A stretch of 38,908 nt of DNA from Niveispirillum sp. (GCF_017996735.1 NZ_JAGOGJ010000059.1:1526-40433); one strand, 5' to 3'; positions 23,805 through 32,192 are shown, counted from the stretch's first letter. The notes: generated by a model not told the origin, from the letters alone. Program-made: numbers and translations.

Positions 23805-23822
23805 GCACAAGAAATACCTCTT
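23800..23822. promoter_or_regulatory. NsrR-like operator 2 upstream of hmp
   Basis: Left arm AAGATGCACAA (23800-23810), one spacer base, right arm AAATACCTCTT (23812-23822). The arms match the NsrR consensus at about 8/11 and 10/11. Its centre is 41 bp from that of operator 1, about four helical turns, so two NsrR dimers could sit on the same DNA face. It overlaps the candidate -10 box and start point. Confidence 0.75.
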
Positions 23823-23857
23823 TAGTCACCTGTCCAACCAGCCAAACGAGAATCCCG

Positions 23858-25075
23858 ATGCTGTCGCCTGAAACAATTGCCATCGTGAAAGCCACCGCCC
23901 CGGTCATGCACCAGCATGGGGAGACCATCACGCGACATATGTATGCCAAGCTGCTGCGTGATCCGGCCATCCGCGCCATTTTCGACCCCACGCATCAGCG
24001 TAATGGCACACAGGCCCGCGCCCTGGCCGGGGCCGTCGCCGCCTATGCCGACAATATCGACAATCTGGCCGCCCTGGGTCCGGCGGTGGAACGGATCGCG
24101 GAGCGGCATGTCAGCCTGCATGTGCAGCCGTACCATTACGACATTGTCGGCACCAACCTGCTGGGCTCCGTGGCCGAAGTGCTGGGCAATGCCGCCACGC
24201 CGGCCATCCTGCATGCCTGGACGGAAGCCTGGATGGCCCTGCGCGATATTTTTGTGGGCGTTGAACAGGCCAAATATCGCGACAGCGCCCTTGCCCCCGG
24301 CGGCTGGTATGGTTGGCGCCGGTTCAAGGTGGTGGATGCCGTGGCAGAGAGCAGCGTCATCCGCAGCCTGTATCTGGAGCCGGTGGACGGCGGGCCCATC
24401 CTGTCCTTCCGCTCCGGCCAGTATCTGACCCTGAACCTGTCGGTGCCGGGCCATGGCCCGCTGCTGCGCCATTACAGCCTGTCAGACGCGCCCAATGGCC
24501 GGTCCTACCGCATTTCCGTAAAGCATGAAGCGGCACCCGAAGCCGGATTGCCCGACGGGCTGGGGTCCAGCTTCCTGCACCGTCAGCTATCGGTGGGCGA
24601 TATCGTGGAGGTGGCCCCGCCGGCAGGCAGTTTCACGGCACCCCACAGCCTGTCGCCCCTGTTTCTGCTGGCGGGTGGGGTTGGTATCACGCCCATGCTG
24701 TCGGTGGTGGAGACGGAACTGGCAAATGGCTCCGACCGGCCGCTGCACCTGTTCCACGCTGTGCGCGACCGCGCGCATCAGGCGTTCGGCCGTCGTCTGC
24801 GCGACCTGGCCGGCACGCATGACAATCTGAGCGTCAGCATTTTTTACGAACAATTGTCCGAAGATGATCAGGCGGGCCGGAACCATGATTGCGTCGGCCG
24901 CCTCGACCCCGCCGCCATCGCCGCCCTGCCCCAGGCCGCGACAGCGGACTTCATGGTTTGTGGCCCCAAAGGGTTCATGACCAGCATCATACGGGGGCTG
25001 CGCGCCGCCGGCGTGCCGGCAGACCGGATCAGGTATGAATTCTTCGGCTCGCACGAGGAAGAACTGCTGGGCTGA
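23858..25075 (+). CDS. hmp: Flavohaemoglobin / nitric oxide dioxygenase
   Basis: A 405-residue enzyme that turns NO and O2 into nitrate using NAD(P)H. The globin domain (1 to about 140) has distal Tyr29 and Gln52 and proximal His84 (ERIAERHVSLHV), matching E. coli Hmp. The FAD-binding domain has RHYSLSDAPNG. The NAD domain has the LAGGVGITPMLS loop and VCGPKGFM, and the C-terminus FFGSHEEELLG fits the usual flavin-contacting tail. ATG 23858 gives the family length; an upstream in-frame extension to 23690 runs through the operators and is not coding. Control by the divergent NsrR is strongly indicated by two operators. It is convergent with rluC, 25 bp away. Confidence 0.96.
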   Translation: MLSPETIAIVKATAPVMHQHGETITRHMYAKLLRDPAIRAIFDPTHQRNGTQARALAGAVAAYADNIDNLAALGPAVERIAERHVSLHVQPYHYDIVGTNLLGSVAEVLGNAATPAILHAWTEAWMALRDIFVGVEQAKYRDSALAPGGWYGWRRFKVVDAVAESSVIRSLYLEPVDGGPILSFRSGQYLTLNLSVPGHGPLLRHYSLSDAPNGRSYRISVKHEAAPEAGLPDGLGSSFLHRQLSVGDIVEVAPPAGSFTAPHSLSPLFLLAGGVGITPMLSVVETELANGSDRPLHLFHAVRDRAHQAFGRRLRDLAGTHDNLSVSIFYEQLSEDDQAGRNHDCVGRLDPAAIAALPQAATADFMVCGPKGFMTSIIRGLRAAGVPADRIRYEFFGSHEEELLG

Positions 25076-25100
25076 CCCGGCCCGGGCTTCATCAATGCGG

Positions 25101-26132
25101 TCAGTCCAGCGCGGAGAACGGATCCTCCTTCAGGTTCATACTGAAGCCGAAATAATCCCAGGCTGGCCGCATATGTTCCGGAAGCGGAGCGGTCACATCG
25201 ACGGTGCCGCCCCGCGGATGGGGGATGATGATGCGGCGGGCATGCAGGTGAAGCTGCCGCTTCATGTCGGCACCATCGATGAAGGCCGCCTGCCCTGCAT
25301 ATTTGCCATCGCCCAGGATCGGCGTGCCAATGGCATCCATATGCACACGCAACTGGTGCGTACGCCCGGTGCGCGGCCACAGGGCCACGAAGGCGGCCTT
25401 GCGGTGGGCATGTTCCAGCACGGTGTAATAGGATTGCGCCCGCTGGCCGTTGCGTTCATCGACCATCATGCGCTCACCCCCAGCCGCCATCTCCTTTCCA
25501 ATGGAAAGGTCGATACGGCCCTGGTGCGGCTCGGGCACGCCGACGGTGATGGCCCAATAAATCTTGCGCGCGTCACGGCCCCGGAAACTTTCCGTCAGGC
25601 GGGATGCGGCGAAGCTGTTGCGGGCCAGAACCAGGCAGCCGCTGGTATCCTTGTCCAGACGGTGGACCAGCTTGGGCCGGCCCGGCGCGTCGAATTTCAG
25701 CAGGTCCAGCATGGCGTCCAGGTGCTTGGCCTGGCCCGTCCCGCCCTGCACGGCCAGACCCGCCGGCTTGTCCAGGACGATGACGTCGGCGTCCCGATAC
25801 AGGACGCAGGCGCGTAAGGCCGCCACTTCCTTGTCGCTGAACAGCGGCTTGACAGCCTTGGCCGCCCCCGGCCCCTCTGCGGGTGCCGGGGTGGCGTCCG
25901 GCAATGGCGGGATACGGACCGATTGCCCCGGCAGCAGCCGGGTATTGGCGTCGGCGCGCTTGCCCTCCACCCGCACCTGTCCCGTGCGCAGCAGTTTCTG
26001 CAACACACCATGGCCGATCTGCGGATAATGCCGCTTGAACCAGCGGTCCAGGCGGATATCGGCCTCGTCCTCGGCCACCAGCTTCGTCTCTACGATCTTT
26101 GCGGGACCGCGCGTTTCCCCGGCATCGCTCAT
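25101..26132 (-). CDS. rluC: RluA-family 23S rRNA pseudouridine synthase (RluC-like)
   Basis: 343 residues from ATG 26132. An N-terminal S4 RNA-binding domain (about 27-74: IRLDRWFKRHYPQIGHGVLQKLL ... GQVRVEGKRAD) precedes the catalytic domain with HRLDKDTSG, in which Asp160 is the nucleophile, and the later RTGRTHQLRVHM motif. The family isomerises specific uridines in 23S rRNA; the S4 arrangement favours RluC over RluA or RluB, but the exact sites are not readable. Its start overlaps the crcB stop by 4 bp (ATGA), so it is the last gene of a three-gene coupled operon. A shift between the S4 and catalytic domains adds an Ala/Pro-rich linker (about 78-96). Confidence 0.92.
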   Translation of the reverse strand: MSDAGETRGPAKIVETKLVAEDEADIRLDRWFKRHYPQIGHGVLQKLLRTGQVRVEGKRADANTRLLPGQSVRIPPLPDATPAPAEGPGAAKAVKPLFSDKEVAALRACVLYRDADVIVLDKPAGLAVQGGTGQAKHLDAMLDLLKFDAPGRPKLVHRLDKDTSGCLVLARNSFAASRLTESFRGRDARKIYWAITVGVPEPHQGRIDLSIGKEMAAGGERMMVDERNGQRAQSYYTVLEHAHRKAAFVALWPRTGRTHQLRVHMDAIGTPILGDGKYAGQAAFIDGADMKRQLHLHARRIIIPHPRGGTVDVTAPLPEHMRPAWDYFGFSMNLKEDPFSALD

Positions 26133-26509
26133 GCCGTCACCATCCGTACCATATAAAGCCCGGCGAACAGCCCGCCGATGCCGACAATCAAGGACGACAG
26201 CACATAGGCCGCCGCCAAACCCAGATCCCCCCGTTCCAGCATGGTCGCCACATCCAGGGAGAAGGTGGAAAAGGTCGTGAACCCGCCCAGGATGCCCACC
26301 GTCAGAAAGGCACGAACCTCCTCCGGCGGCGACCATACATGGGCCATCAACCCGACCAGCAATCCCATGATGAAGGAGCCGACGATATTCACCGTCAGCG
26401 TCGCCCAGGGAAAGCTCATGTCGAACAGCCGACCGAACCACTGCGCTGTCAGATACCGCGCCACGGAGCCGAACGCACCACCGATTGCGACATATAACAC
26501 CATCTTCAT
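26129..26509 (-). CDS. crcB: CrcB/Fluc fluoride ion channel
   Basis: A 126-residue protein with four membrane helices. It has the Fluc signatures GGAFGSVARYL near the N-terminus, the pore Asn41 in VNIVGSF, and GGFTTFSTF (75-83) with the Phe and Thr residues that line the fluoride path. Fluc proteins work as antiparallel dual-topology dimers that expel fluoride. It overlaps both neighbours by 4 bp (ATGA on each side), so its translation is coupled to the DUF429-like gene before it and rluC after it. No fluoride riboswitch is visible ahead of the operon at 27385-27452. Confidence 0.95.
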   Translation of the reverse strand: MKMVLYVAIGGAFGSVARYLTAQWFGRLFDMSFPWATLTVNIVGSFIMGLLVGLMAHVWSPPEEVRAFLTVGILGGFTTFSTFSLDVATMLERGDLGLAAAYVLSSLIVGIGGLFAGLYMVRMVTA

Positions 26510-27384
26510 GCGCCGACCCCGAAAATCCAGCCCTCGCGCCGGGCAATGTCCCGCGTCATGCCGGCCGGGTTCCAGGCCGATGCCCGCTCCCCCAGCCGGG
26601 ATAGCCCGGCCGCCGTGATGATGGCATCCCCGATATGATCGTCAAACTGTTCCGGCAGATCGGGCGACAGCGTGCAGCCGAAATGCGCCAGGGCCCCTAC
26701 TATCGCTGCCCGCCCCGTGATCTTGCGCACCCCGCCCAGCGCCTGCTTGCGGAACAGGGTGGGATAGATCTCCATCACCACGCTCTGCCCCGGTGCCGGC
26801 TGCTGCACAGGCCAGACGGCAAGCCGGTCGCCGGTCAACGTACGCAGGCGCCTCAGGGTGCGCATGCCGGCCAGCGACGCTTTGCCCACCTGCTTCGACG
26901 CGGCCGCCAGCTTGAACAGCGATACCGGCGTGCCGGCCCCCGTCTCTGCCGCCACAACCTCCACCCGCCGCCGCTTGGTCGACCCGTCGCCCCAATGGGC
27001 AGGTGTGGGGCCGTTGACCCAGAAGCTGGGTAACAGACGCGGATCATGGACCGCGGCACCGGCGAAATCATCCTCCGCGTGGTTACTGGCCTGATCGATC
27101 AGGTCCCAAAGGGCAAACATGTCGGTGACATCCGGCACCCGACCGTCCAGATAGCCGACGCCATCGACCCACGGCATGGCGAATCCGAAATCAAACCCGG
27201 CCAGCACACGCCGCCCCGCATGGACCTGCGCCGCGATCCAGTCCGCCACCTCCCGCCTTTGCCAGAACCGGTCGCGGGGCCAGACGGGGCTGACCAGACC
27301 GGACGGATCACAGGCCGCCACAGCCACCGCACGGGCCGGCTGTGCGCCTGTCCAGTCGATGCCCACGAAAAGATCGAACTCCAT
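26506..27384 (-). CDS. DUF429-like (RNase H-fold) protein of unknown function
   Basis: 292 residues from ATG 27384, preceded by GGGGAAGGG. The opening FVGIDWTGAQP, then VLAGFDFGFAMPW and a late DDHIGDAIITAAGL segment, place Asp residues as in RNase H-like folds; the general pattern (GIDxT at the start, DxxDA near the end) resembles DUF429 proteins. I am not certain of the family and assign no reaction. It is the first gene of an operon coupled by ATGA overlaps to crcB and rluC. It is divergent from gpx across 68 bp, so both promoters must lie in or near that short gap. Confidence 0.7.
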   Translation of the reverse strand: MEFDLFVGIDWTGAQPARAVAVAACDPSGLVSPVWPRDRFWQRREVADWIAAQVHAGRRVLAGFDFGFAMPWVDGVGYLDGRVPDVTDMFALWDLIDQASNHAEDDFAGAAVHDPRLLPSFWVNGPTPAHWGDGSTKRRRVEVVAAETGAGTPVSLFKLAAASKQVGKASLAGMRTLRRLRTLTGDRLAVWPVQQPAPGQSVVMEIYPTLFRKQALGGVRKITGRAAIVGALAHFGCTLSPDLPEQFDDHIGDAIITAAGLSRLGERASAWNPAGMTRDIARREGWIFGVGA

Positions 27385-27452
27385 CCCTTCCCCACATTGC
27401 CAAGCGCCCCGCCCCGTCGCATCATCGCGCACGATCAATGGGGAGGGTGTTC

Positions 27453-27929
27453 ATGACCAGTATTTATGACTTCAGCGCCAAAACGCTCGACGGCAAAGAT
27501 GTGTCACTGGGTGACTGGCGCGGCAAGGTCATGCTGATCGTGAACACCGCATCGAAATGCGGCTTCACCTATCAATATCAGGGGCTGGAGGCCTTGCACC
27601 GCGATTATGCGGCGCGTGGTCTGGCCGTCCTGGGCTTTCCCTGCAACCAGTTCGGGCAGCAGGAACCAGGCGACGCGGCGGAAATTGCCAATTTCTGTTC
27701 GCTGACCTATGACGTCACCTTCCCCATGTTCGCCAAGATCGACGTGAATGGCGACAATGCACATCCCCTTTACACCTGGCTGAAAACGCAGAAGCGCGGT
27801 TTTCTGATCAGCCGCATCAAGTGGAATTTCACCAAGTTCCTGGTGGACCGGTCGGGCAATGTGGTTGCCCGCTTCGGGCCGACGACGAAGCCGGAGGCGT
27901 TGCGGACGGCGATCGAGGCGTTGTTATAA
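27453..27929 (+). CDS. Glutathione peroxidase-family thiol peroxidase (Cys type)
   Basis: 158 residues from ATG 27453, with a strong GGGAGGG eleven to five bases upstream. Peroxidatic Cys36 (NTASKCGFT) replaces the selenocysteine of animal enzymes. The Gln of FPCNQFGQQEPG (Gln70) and the Trp/Asn of WNFTKF complete the active site. A second Cys near 82 (NFCSLTYDVTFPMF) is at the resolving-Cys position of thioredoxin-dependent members, so thioredoxin is the more likely reductant than glutathione. It reduces hydrogen or lipid peroxides in the cytoplasm. It converges on dgt, with 5 bp between the stop codons and no room for a terminator. Confidence 0.95.
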   Translation: MTSIYDFSAKTLDGKDVSLGDWRGKVMLIVNTASKCGFTYQYQGLEALHRDYAARGLAVLGFPCNQFGQQEPGDAAEIANFCSLTYDVTFPMFAKIDVNGDNAHPLYTWLKTQKRGFLISRIKWNFTKFLVDRSGNVVARFGPTTKPEALRTAIEALL

Positions 27930-27934
27930 CCGCC

Positions 27935-29257
27935 TCACCCCGCGATCAACTGCGCCTGCCGGATGGCGAACCGGTCCGTCATGCCGGCGATATAGTCCAT
28001 CAAGGACCGGGTCCAGCCAGAGCGGTCATAGGGAACCTGCCGGATGCCCGGAACCGTTTCCAGCAGCGAGGCGAAGCGGCGCGGCAGGTCGGCGCCCGGC
28101 CCCAGCTTTTCCCGCGCCAGCAGCGCCTCGCCATAGGCATCCAGCAGGGTAGTGACGGTACGAGCCGCCACGATGTCGGTCTCACAACGCTGATGTCCGC
28201 GATAGATCTGGGTATAGGAGACGTCGGAGATGTCCTTCAGCGCGTCCGTGCGCTCGATCATCTTCAACAGCGGACCGACCGCCTTGCCCTCCATGATGTC
28301 GGGCAGCTTGTCCAGGAAGGCCGCCGCCGCATCGGTCACCAGCCGGTCGATGGCACGGGCGCGCAGATAGATCAGACGGCGGTCTTCATCCTCGATCCCC
28401 TCATATTCCGCGCGGTCCCAGTCGATCAGCGGTTCCAGCAGTTCCTCTGCATCGGCGAAGGACAGCATACGCATCTTCACCGCGTCCTCGATATCGACGA
28501 CGGAGTAACAGGCGTCATCCGCCGCCTCCACCAGATAGGCCAGCGGATGACGGCACCAGGCGTCGCGGCCCGTGGGGATCAGGCCCAACTCACCCGCCAC
28601 TTCCGCCATCAGCTCCGTCTCGCTGCCCAGGAAGCCATATTTGCGCTTATGCGGCCGCTCCTCGCCGGCGAAGGCCGGGGCCGCCCAGGGATATTTGCCA
28701 TAGGTGCCCAGCGTGGCCGCCGTCAGCTGCAGCCCGCCCTGCGCGCGCCAGCCCTGCAGGCGGGTCAGCACACGGAAACCCTGGGCATTGCCTTCGAAAT
28801 TGGAAAGCTCGCTGGCCTGCTGCCCGTCAACGCCCGACAGGATTTCGCGGCCCAGGGCGGTGCCGGCGAACCAGTCGGAAATGATGTCCTCTCCCGTATG
28901 GGCAAAACAGGGGGTGCCCAGGTCATGGGCCAGGGCGCCCGCCCCCACCACATCGCCGATATCGGCGGCGCTGGCGGGTACAGCATCCTGACCATAGCGC
29001 CGGATGATCTCCGCCCCCGCCCAGCTTCCCAGCGAACGGCCGACACGAGCCGCCTCCATCGAATGGGTCAGGCGCGAACGCACATAATCCGATCCGCCGA
29101 TGCCATGCACCTGCTGCTTGTCCGACAGGCGCCGGAAGCTGGTGGAAAAGGTGATACGGTCGATATCGATCTCAAAGGCGCTGCGATAAGGCAGTTCCGG
29201 CGCCAAACCGTCCTTGGCAAGACGCTTGCGGGATAACAGGGACTGCCAACGCATCAT
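27935..29257 (-). CDS. dgt: Deoxyguanosinetriphosphate triphosphohydrolase-like HD protein
   Basis: 440 residues from ATG 29257, which has GGAGA seven bases upstream. The HD-domain metal ligands are visible: His65 (SRLTHSMEA), His111-Asp112 (ALAHDLGTPCFAHTGE) and a later Asp in EAADDACYSVVDIEDAVKM. The N-terminal FRRLSDKQQVHG segment and the overall length fit the dGTPase family, which splits dNTPs to deoxynucleosides and triphosphate. Whether it prefers dGTP is unknown. It is divergent from erpA across about 105 bp; dgt next to an erpA-type gene is a common order in Alphaproteobacteria. Confidence 0.93.
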   Translation of the reverse strand: MMRWQSLLSRKRLAKDGLAPELPYRSAFEIDIDRITFSTSFRRLSDKQQVHGIGGSDYVRSRLTHSMEAARVGRSLGSWAGAEIIRRYGQDAVPASAADIGDVVGAGALAHDLGTPCFAHTGEDIISDWFAGTALGREILSGVDGQQASELSNFEGNAQGFRVLTRLQGWRAQGGLQLTAATLGTYGKYPWAAPAFAGEERPHKRKYGFLGSETELMAEVAGELGLIPTGRDAWCRHPLAYLVEAADDACYSVVDIEDAVKMRMLSFADAEELLEPLIDWDRAEYEGIEDEDRRLIYLRARAIDRLVTDAAAAFLDKLPDIMEGKAVGPLLKMIERTDALKDISDVSYTQIYRGHQRCETDIVAARTVTTLLDAYGEALLAREKLGPGADLPRRFASLLETVPGIRQVPYDRSGWTRSLMDYIAGMTDRFAIRQAQLIAG

Positions 29258-29362
29258 CGCGGTATCTCCAGCGCATGCCATGCCCGCCTTTGACGGACAC
29301 GCCTTCGCCGCTTACATAGGGTGTAAGCGTTTGTCCAGTCGTTAGCAGACAGGAACCATTCA

Positions 29363-29743
29363 ATGAGCACAACAACAGCCATCGCGGACAGTGCCGGCAC
29401 CCCGCCGCCCGCCGCCCGCGCCATGACCCTCTCCGACAGTGCCGCCCGCCGCATCGCGAAGCTGGCGGCGCTGGAGGGTAATCCGGACCAGATGCTGCGC
29501 CTGACCGTGTCGGGCGGCGGCTGCTCCGGCTTCCAGTACGGCTTTTCCTTCGACACCGTCACCAATGACGACGATCACGTCTTTTCCAAGGGCGAGGCGA
29601 AGCTGGTTGTCGATGACGTCTCTCTCGACCTGCTGGCCGGGGCGGAACTTGACTTCGCCGAGGACCTGATGGGCAGCTATTTCAAGGTCAACAACCCCAA
29701 TGCCGCGTCTTCCTGCGGCTGTGGCACCAGTTTTTCAGTTTGA
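29363..29743 (+). CDS. erpA: Iron-sulfur cluster insertion protein (A-type carrier)
   Basis: 126 residues of the HesB/IscA family. The three cluster-ligand cysteines are Cys54 (GGGCSGFQY), Cys118 and Cys120 (SSCGCGTSF). The protein receives [Fe-S] clusters from the assembly machinery and passes them to apo-targets. About 20 N-terminal Ala/Pro/Thr residues precede the conserved MTLSDSAARRI start, so a start at 29423 is also possible. The genomic position (beside dgt and ahead of xthA, away from suf/isc genes) favours ErpA over IscA or SufA. Its product could serve the NsrR cluster, although that is only a general inference. Confidence 0.93.
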   Translation: MSTTTAIADSAGTPPPAARAMTLSDSAARRIAKLAALEGNPDQMLRLTVSGGGCSGFQYGFSFDTVTNDDDHVFSKGEAKLVVDDVSLDLLAGAELDFAEDLMGSYFKVNNPNAASSCGCGTSFSV

Positions 29744-29858
29744 TCCTTCTGGCGCCGGGGGCCACCATGCGGCGGCCTGGCTCATGCCGCGCGAGCAGTC
29801 GGCGGCCTTCGCCGGGCACGAACCCGCCCGGCGGCTCAACGGATAAGGCAAAACGAAC

Positions 29859-30629
29859 GTGAAGATCGCCACCTGGAATGTGAACTCCGCCAAGGCCCGC
29901 CTGCCCAACATCACCGATTGGCTGCGCGAGGCCGCACCCGATGTGGTGCTGTTCCAGGAGATCAAGTGCGAGACGGCCGCCTTTCCCGCCGCCGCGTTCG
30001 AGGACCTGGGCTATCACGTTCATGCCGTGGGGCAGAAGGCCTATAACGGTGTCGCCATCCTGTCGAAGATGCCGGTCACCGACATCATCACCCGCCTGCC
30101 GGGCGAGCCAGACGACGAGCAGGCGCGTTATGTCGAGGGCACGGTGGAAGGCGTGCGCATCGCCAGCCTCTACCTGCCCAACGGCAACCCGGTCGGCACG
30201 GAGAAGTACCCCTACAAGCTGCGCTGGATGGAACGGTTGCGGCTGCATGCCGCCGATCTGCTGAACACAGGGCAGAAGGTGGTGCTGGGCGGTGACTATA
30301 ATGTCATTCCCGCCGCCGAAGATGTGTACGACCCGGTCGGCTGGCGCGAGGATGCCTTGTTCCGGCAGGAGACTCGGTTGAAATTCCAGGAAATCCTGGC
30401 GCTGGGCTACACAGAGGCGTTCCGGTCCCTGCATCCTGGGCTGGTCCCCGCCTATAGTTTCTGGGATTATCAGGCCGGCGCCTGGCCGCGGAACAATGGC
30501 CTGCGCATCGACCATTTCCTGCTGTCTCCGCAAGCCGCGGACAGTCTGGCGACGTGCGAGATCGACAAGGGGCCACGCGGCCGGGAAAAGGCATCTGATC
30601 ATACGCCGGTGGTTCTGACGCTGGCCTGA
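29859..30629 (+). CDS. xthA: Exodeoxyribonuclease III (AP endonuclease)
   Basis: 256 residues from GTG 29859 (AAGG twelve bases upstream). It belongs to the exonuclease III branch of the endonuclease/exonuclease/phosphatase family: MKIATWNVNSAKAR, the metal ligand Glu34 (LFQEIKCE), YNGVAIL, GGDYNVIP with the catalytic Asp/Asn, LRIDHFLLS and the terminal SDHTPV histidine. It cuts DNA at abasic sites and degrades 3' ends in base-excision repair. The 115-bp gap after erpA holds a small 7-bp hairpin (29811-29817 with 29826-29832) without a T tract. Confidence 0.95.
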   Translation: MKIATWNVNSAKARLPNITDWLREAAPDVVLFQEIKCETAAFPAAAFEDLGYHVHAVGQKAYNGVAILSKMPVTDIITRLPGEPDDEQARYVEGTVEGVRIASLYLPNGNPVGTEKYPYKLRWMERLRLHAADLLNTGQKVVLGGDYNVIPAAEDVYDPVGWREDALFRQETRLKFQEILALGYTEAFRSLHPGLVPAYSFWDYQAGAWPRNNGLRIDHFLLSPQAADSLATCEIDKGPRGREKASDHTPVVLTLA

Positions 30630-30652
30630 CCGGCCCCCCCCCGGGGGCCGGT
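30629..30652 (+). terminator. GC-rich hairpin after xthA
   Basis: Arms ACCGGCCCCC (30629-30638) and GGGGGCCGGT (30643-30652) pair perfectly around a 4-base loop and begin at the xthA stop. There is no T tract, so it may be a weak terminator or a message-stabilising stem. Confidence 0.5.
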
Positions 30653-30718
30653 TGACGGTGGAACCAATCTGCCCTGCGGGGTGTTTCCTTTCTGTCTCGA
30701 TGACGAAAGGAGCCAGCC

Positions 30719-31021
30719 ATGACCGACGAATCCCAGGTGCAAGCCCGCGCCTTTCAATTGTGGGACGGCAAGGGACGCCAGCCCGGTTTGCTGAATATCT
30801 GCCTGGAGCAGGCCCGCCGGGAACTGGCCGAAGAGGCGCGGCTGGATCACCTGTCCGCCGACAAGGCAACGGCTCCGCCCGCCAGCCAGACCCGGCCCGG
30901 CCAGTTGTTCCGGGACCCCAAGGAAGACCAGCCGGCCATCGACCGGCGGGGGCGGACCATTGAAACCGATGACAGCCCGTCCCTGATGCGCACCGAAACC
31001 CAGGGCGTTCCGCAGGACTGA
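30719..31021 (+). CDS. Small hypothetical protein with DUF2934-like N-terminus
   Basis: 100 residues from ATG 30719, with AAGGAG at ideal 6-base spacing, so translation is likely. Residues 6-38 (VQARAFQLWDGKGRQPG ... LEQARRELAEE) resemble the DUF2934 pattern of an R-A-Y/F-x-L-W-x3-G-R-P segment followed by an amphipathic helix. The rest is polar and probably disordered, with a charged DRRGRTIETDD stretch. No signal peptide or membrane segment is seen. The function is unknown. It stands alone between xthA and the asparaginase-like gene, on the same strand, with a hairpin before it. Confidence 0.75.
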   Translation: MTDESQVQARAFQLWDGKGRQPGLLNICLEQARRELAEEARLDHLSADKATAPPASQTRPGQLFRDPKEDQPAIDRRGRTIETDDSPSLMRTETQGVPQD

Positions 31022-31097
31022 TCCGTTTTTCTGGCCGGGCCCCCGTCCGCTTGGTATCAAGGCGGAAAGCCAAGCGATATCCGGGGAGCCGCCAGGA

Positions 31098-32192
31098 ATG
31101 AAACGTCCGGTCCGACGCACGAGCCATCTTGCCCTGCTGCTGTTGACACTGGGTCTGACGGCCTGCGCTTCCCGTGAACCTGTCGCAACGCCGCAGGTCG
31201 CGGCCCGGCCCGCCTGGGCACTGGCCATTCATGGCGGTGCGGGGGTGATGGACCGGGAAACCATGGGTCCGGAGACCGAAGCGTCATACCGCGCGGCCAT
31301 GCATGCCGCGCTGGAGCGTGGCCGGGCCGTGCTGGAAAAAGGCGGTTCGGCGCTGGATGCGGTCGTGGCGGTTGTGCGCGGGCTGGAGGATGACCCGCAG
31401 TTCAACGCGGGCAAGGGGGCGGTCTTCACCGCTGATGGCCGTAACGAACTCGATGCGGCCATCATGGATGGTTCCACCCTGAAGGCGGGCGCCGTGGCCG
31501 GTATCACCGGCACCCGGAATCCCATCACCCTGGCCCGCGCGGTCATGGAAAAATCGCCCCATGTCATGCTGATTGGTGCCGGCGCCGAAAAATTCGGGCG
31601 GCAGGCGGGGGTGGAACAGGCAGACCCGTCCTGGTTCTTCACCGAGCGCCGCTGGCAATCGCTGAAAAAGACACTGACCGAAAGGGGCCTGCCCCTGCCC
31701 GCGCGCCCGCCGGGCGTGGGGCCGGAACCCGCACCGCTGGCATCGTCCGACATGGCGTTCGAGGATCGGAAATACGGCACTGTCGGCGTGGTGGCCTTGG
31801 ACAATCAGGGCCATGTCGCGGCCGGCACCTCCACCGGTGGGACGACCGCCAAATTGTGGGGCCGGGTGGGCGACGTGCCCATTATCGGCGCCGGCACCTA
31901 TGCCAACGACAAATCATGCGCGGTATCCGCCACCGGGACAGGCGAATATTTCATCCGCCTGGGTGTCGCGCGGGCCATCTGCGATCTGGTGGAATTGAAG
32001 GGGATGGGGTTGCAGCAGGCCGCGGATGAGGTGATCCAGGCTCGCCTGACGGCACTGGGCGGTGATGGCGGCATCGTGGCCGTCACACCCGATGGTCAGG
32101 TGGCCTGGTCCTTCAACACATCGGGCATGTATCGCGCCCGCCAGGTGGCGGGCGGTGAGCCGGTGGTGGGCATCTTCAAGGCAGACCCCTGA
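31098..32192 (+). CDS. Isoaspartyl peptidase / L-asparaginase type 2, predicted lipoprotein
   Basis: 364 residues of the Ntn-hydrolase (plant-type asparaginase) family. The precursor self-cleaves before the catalytic Thr, here Thr228 in RKYGTVGVVALD; other signatures are AIHGGAGV (43-50), NAGKGAVF, DGSTLKAGAV, and GTGTGEYF-like SATGTGEYFIR. It hydrolyses beta-aspartyl dipeptides and asparagine. An N-terminal signal (HLALLLLTLGLTAC) with a lipobox ending at Cys23 predicts a membrane-anchored periplasmic form; E. coli IaaA is cytoplasmic, so this is a notable variant. It ends 13 bp from the convergent eipB gene. Confidence 0.93.
   Translation: MKRPVRRTSHLALLLLTLGLTACASREPVATPQVAARPAWALAIHGGAGVMDRETMGPETEASYRAAMHAALERGRAVLEKGGSALDAVVAVVRGLEDDPQFNAGKGAVFTADGRNELDAAIMDGSTLKAGAVAGITGTRNPITLARAVMEKSPHVMLIGAGAEKFGRQAGVEQADPSWFFTERRWQSLKKTLTERGLPLPARPPGVGPEPAPLASSDMAFEDRKYGTVGVVALDNQGHVAAGTSTGGTTAKLWGRVGDVPIIGAGTYANDKSCAVSATGTGEYFIRLGVARAICDLVELKGMGLQQAADEVIQARLTALGGDGGIVAVTPDGQVAWSFNTSGMYRARQVAGGEPVVGIFKADP

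Noticed and set aside
27560..27566. Selenocysteine in the glutathione peroxidase
   Set aside because: The active-site codon is TGC (Cys36), with no in-frame TGA.
27821..29236. A 471-codon plus-strand frame opposite dgt
   Set aside because: dgt has all HD-domain ligands; the opposite frame is a shadow.
29688..31232. A 514-codon minus-strand frame opposite xthA and the DUF2934-like gene
   Set aside because: Opposes two genes with clear starts and motifs; no family resemblance.
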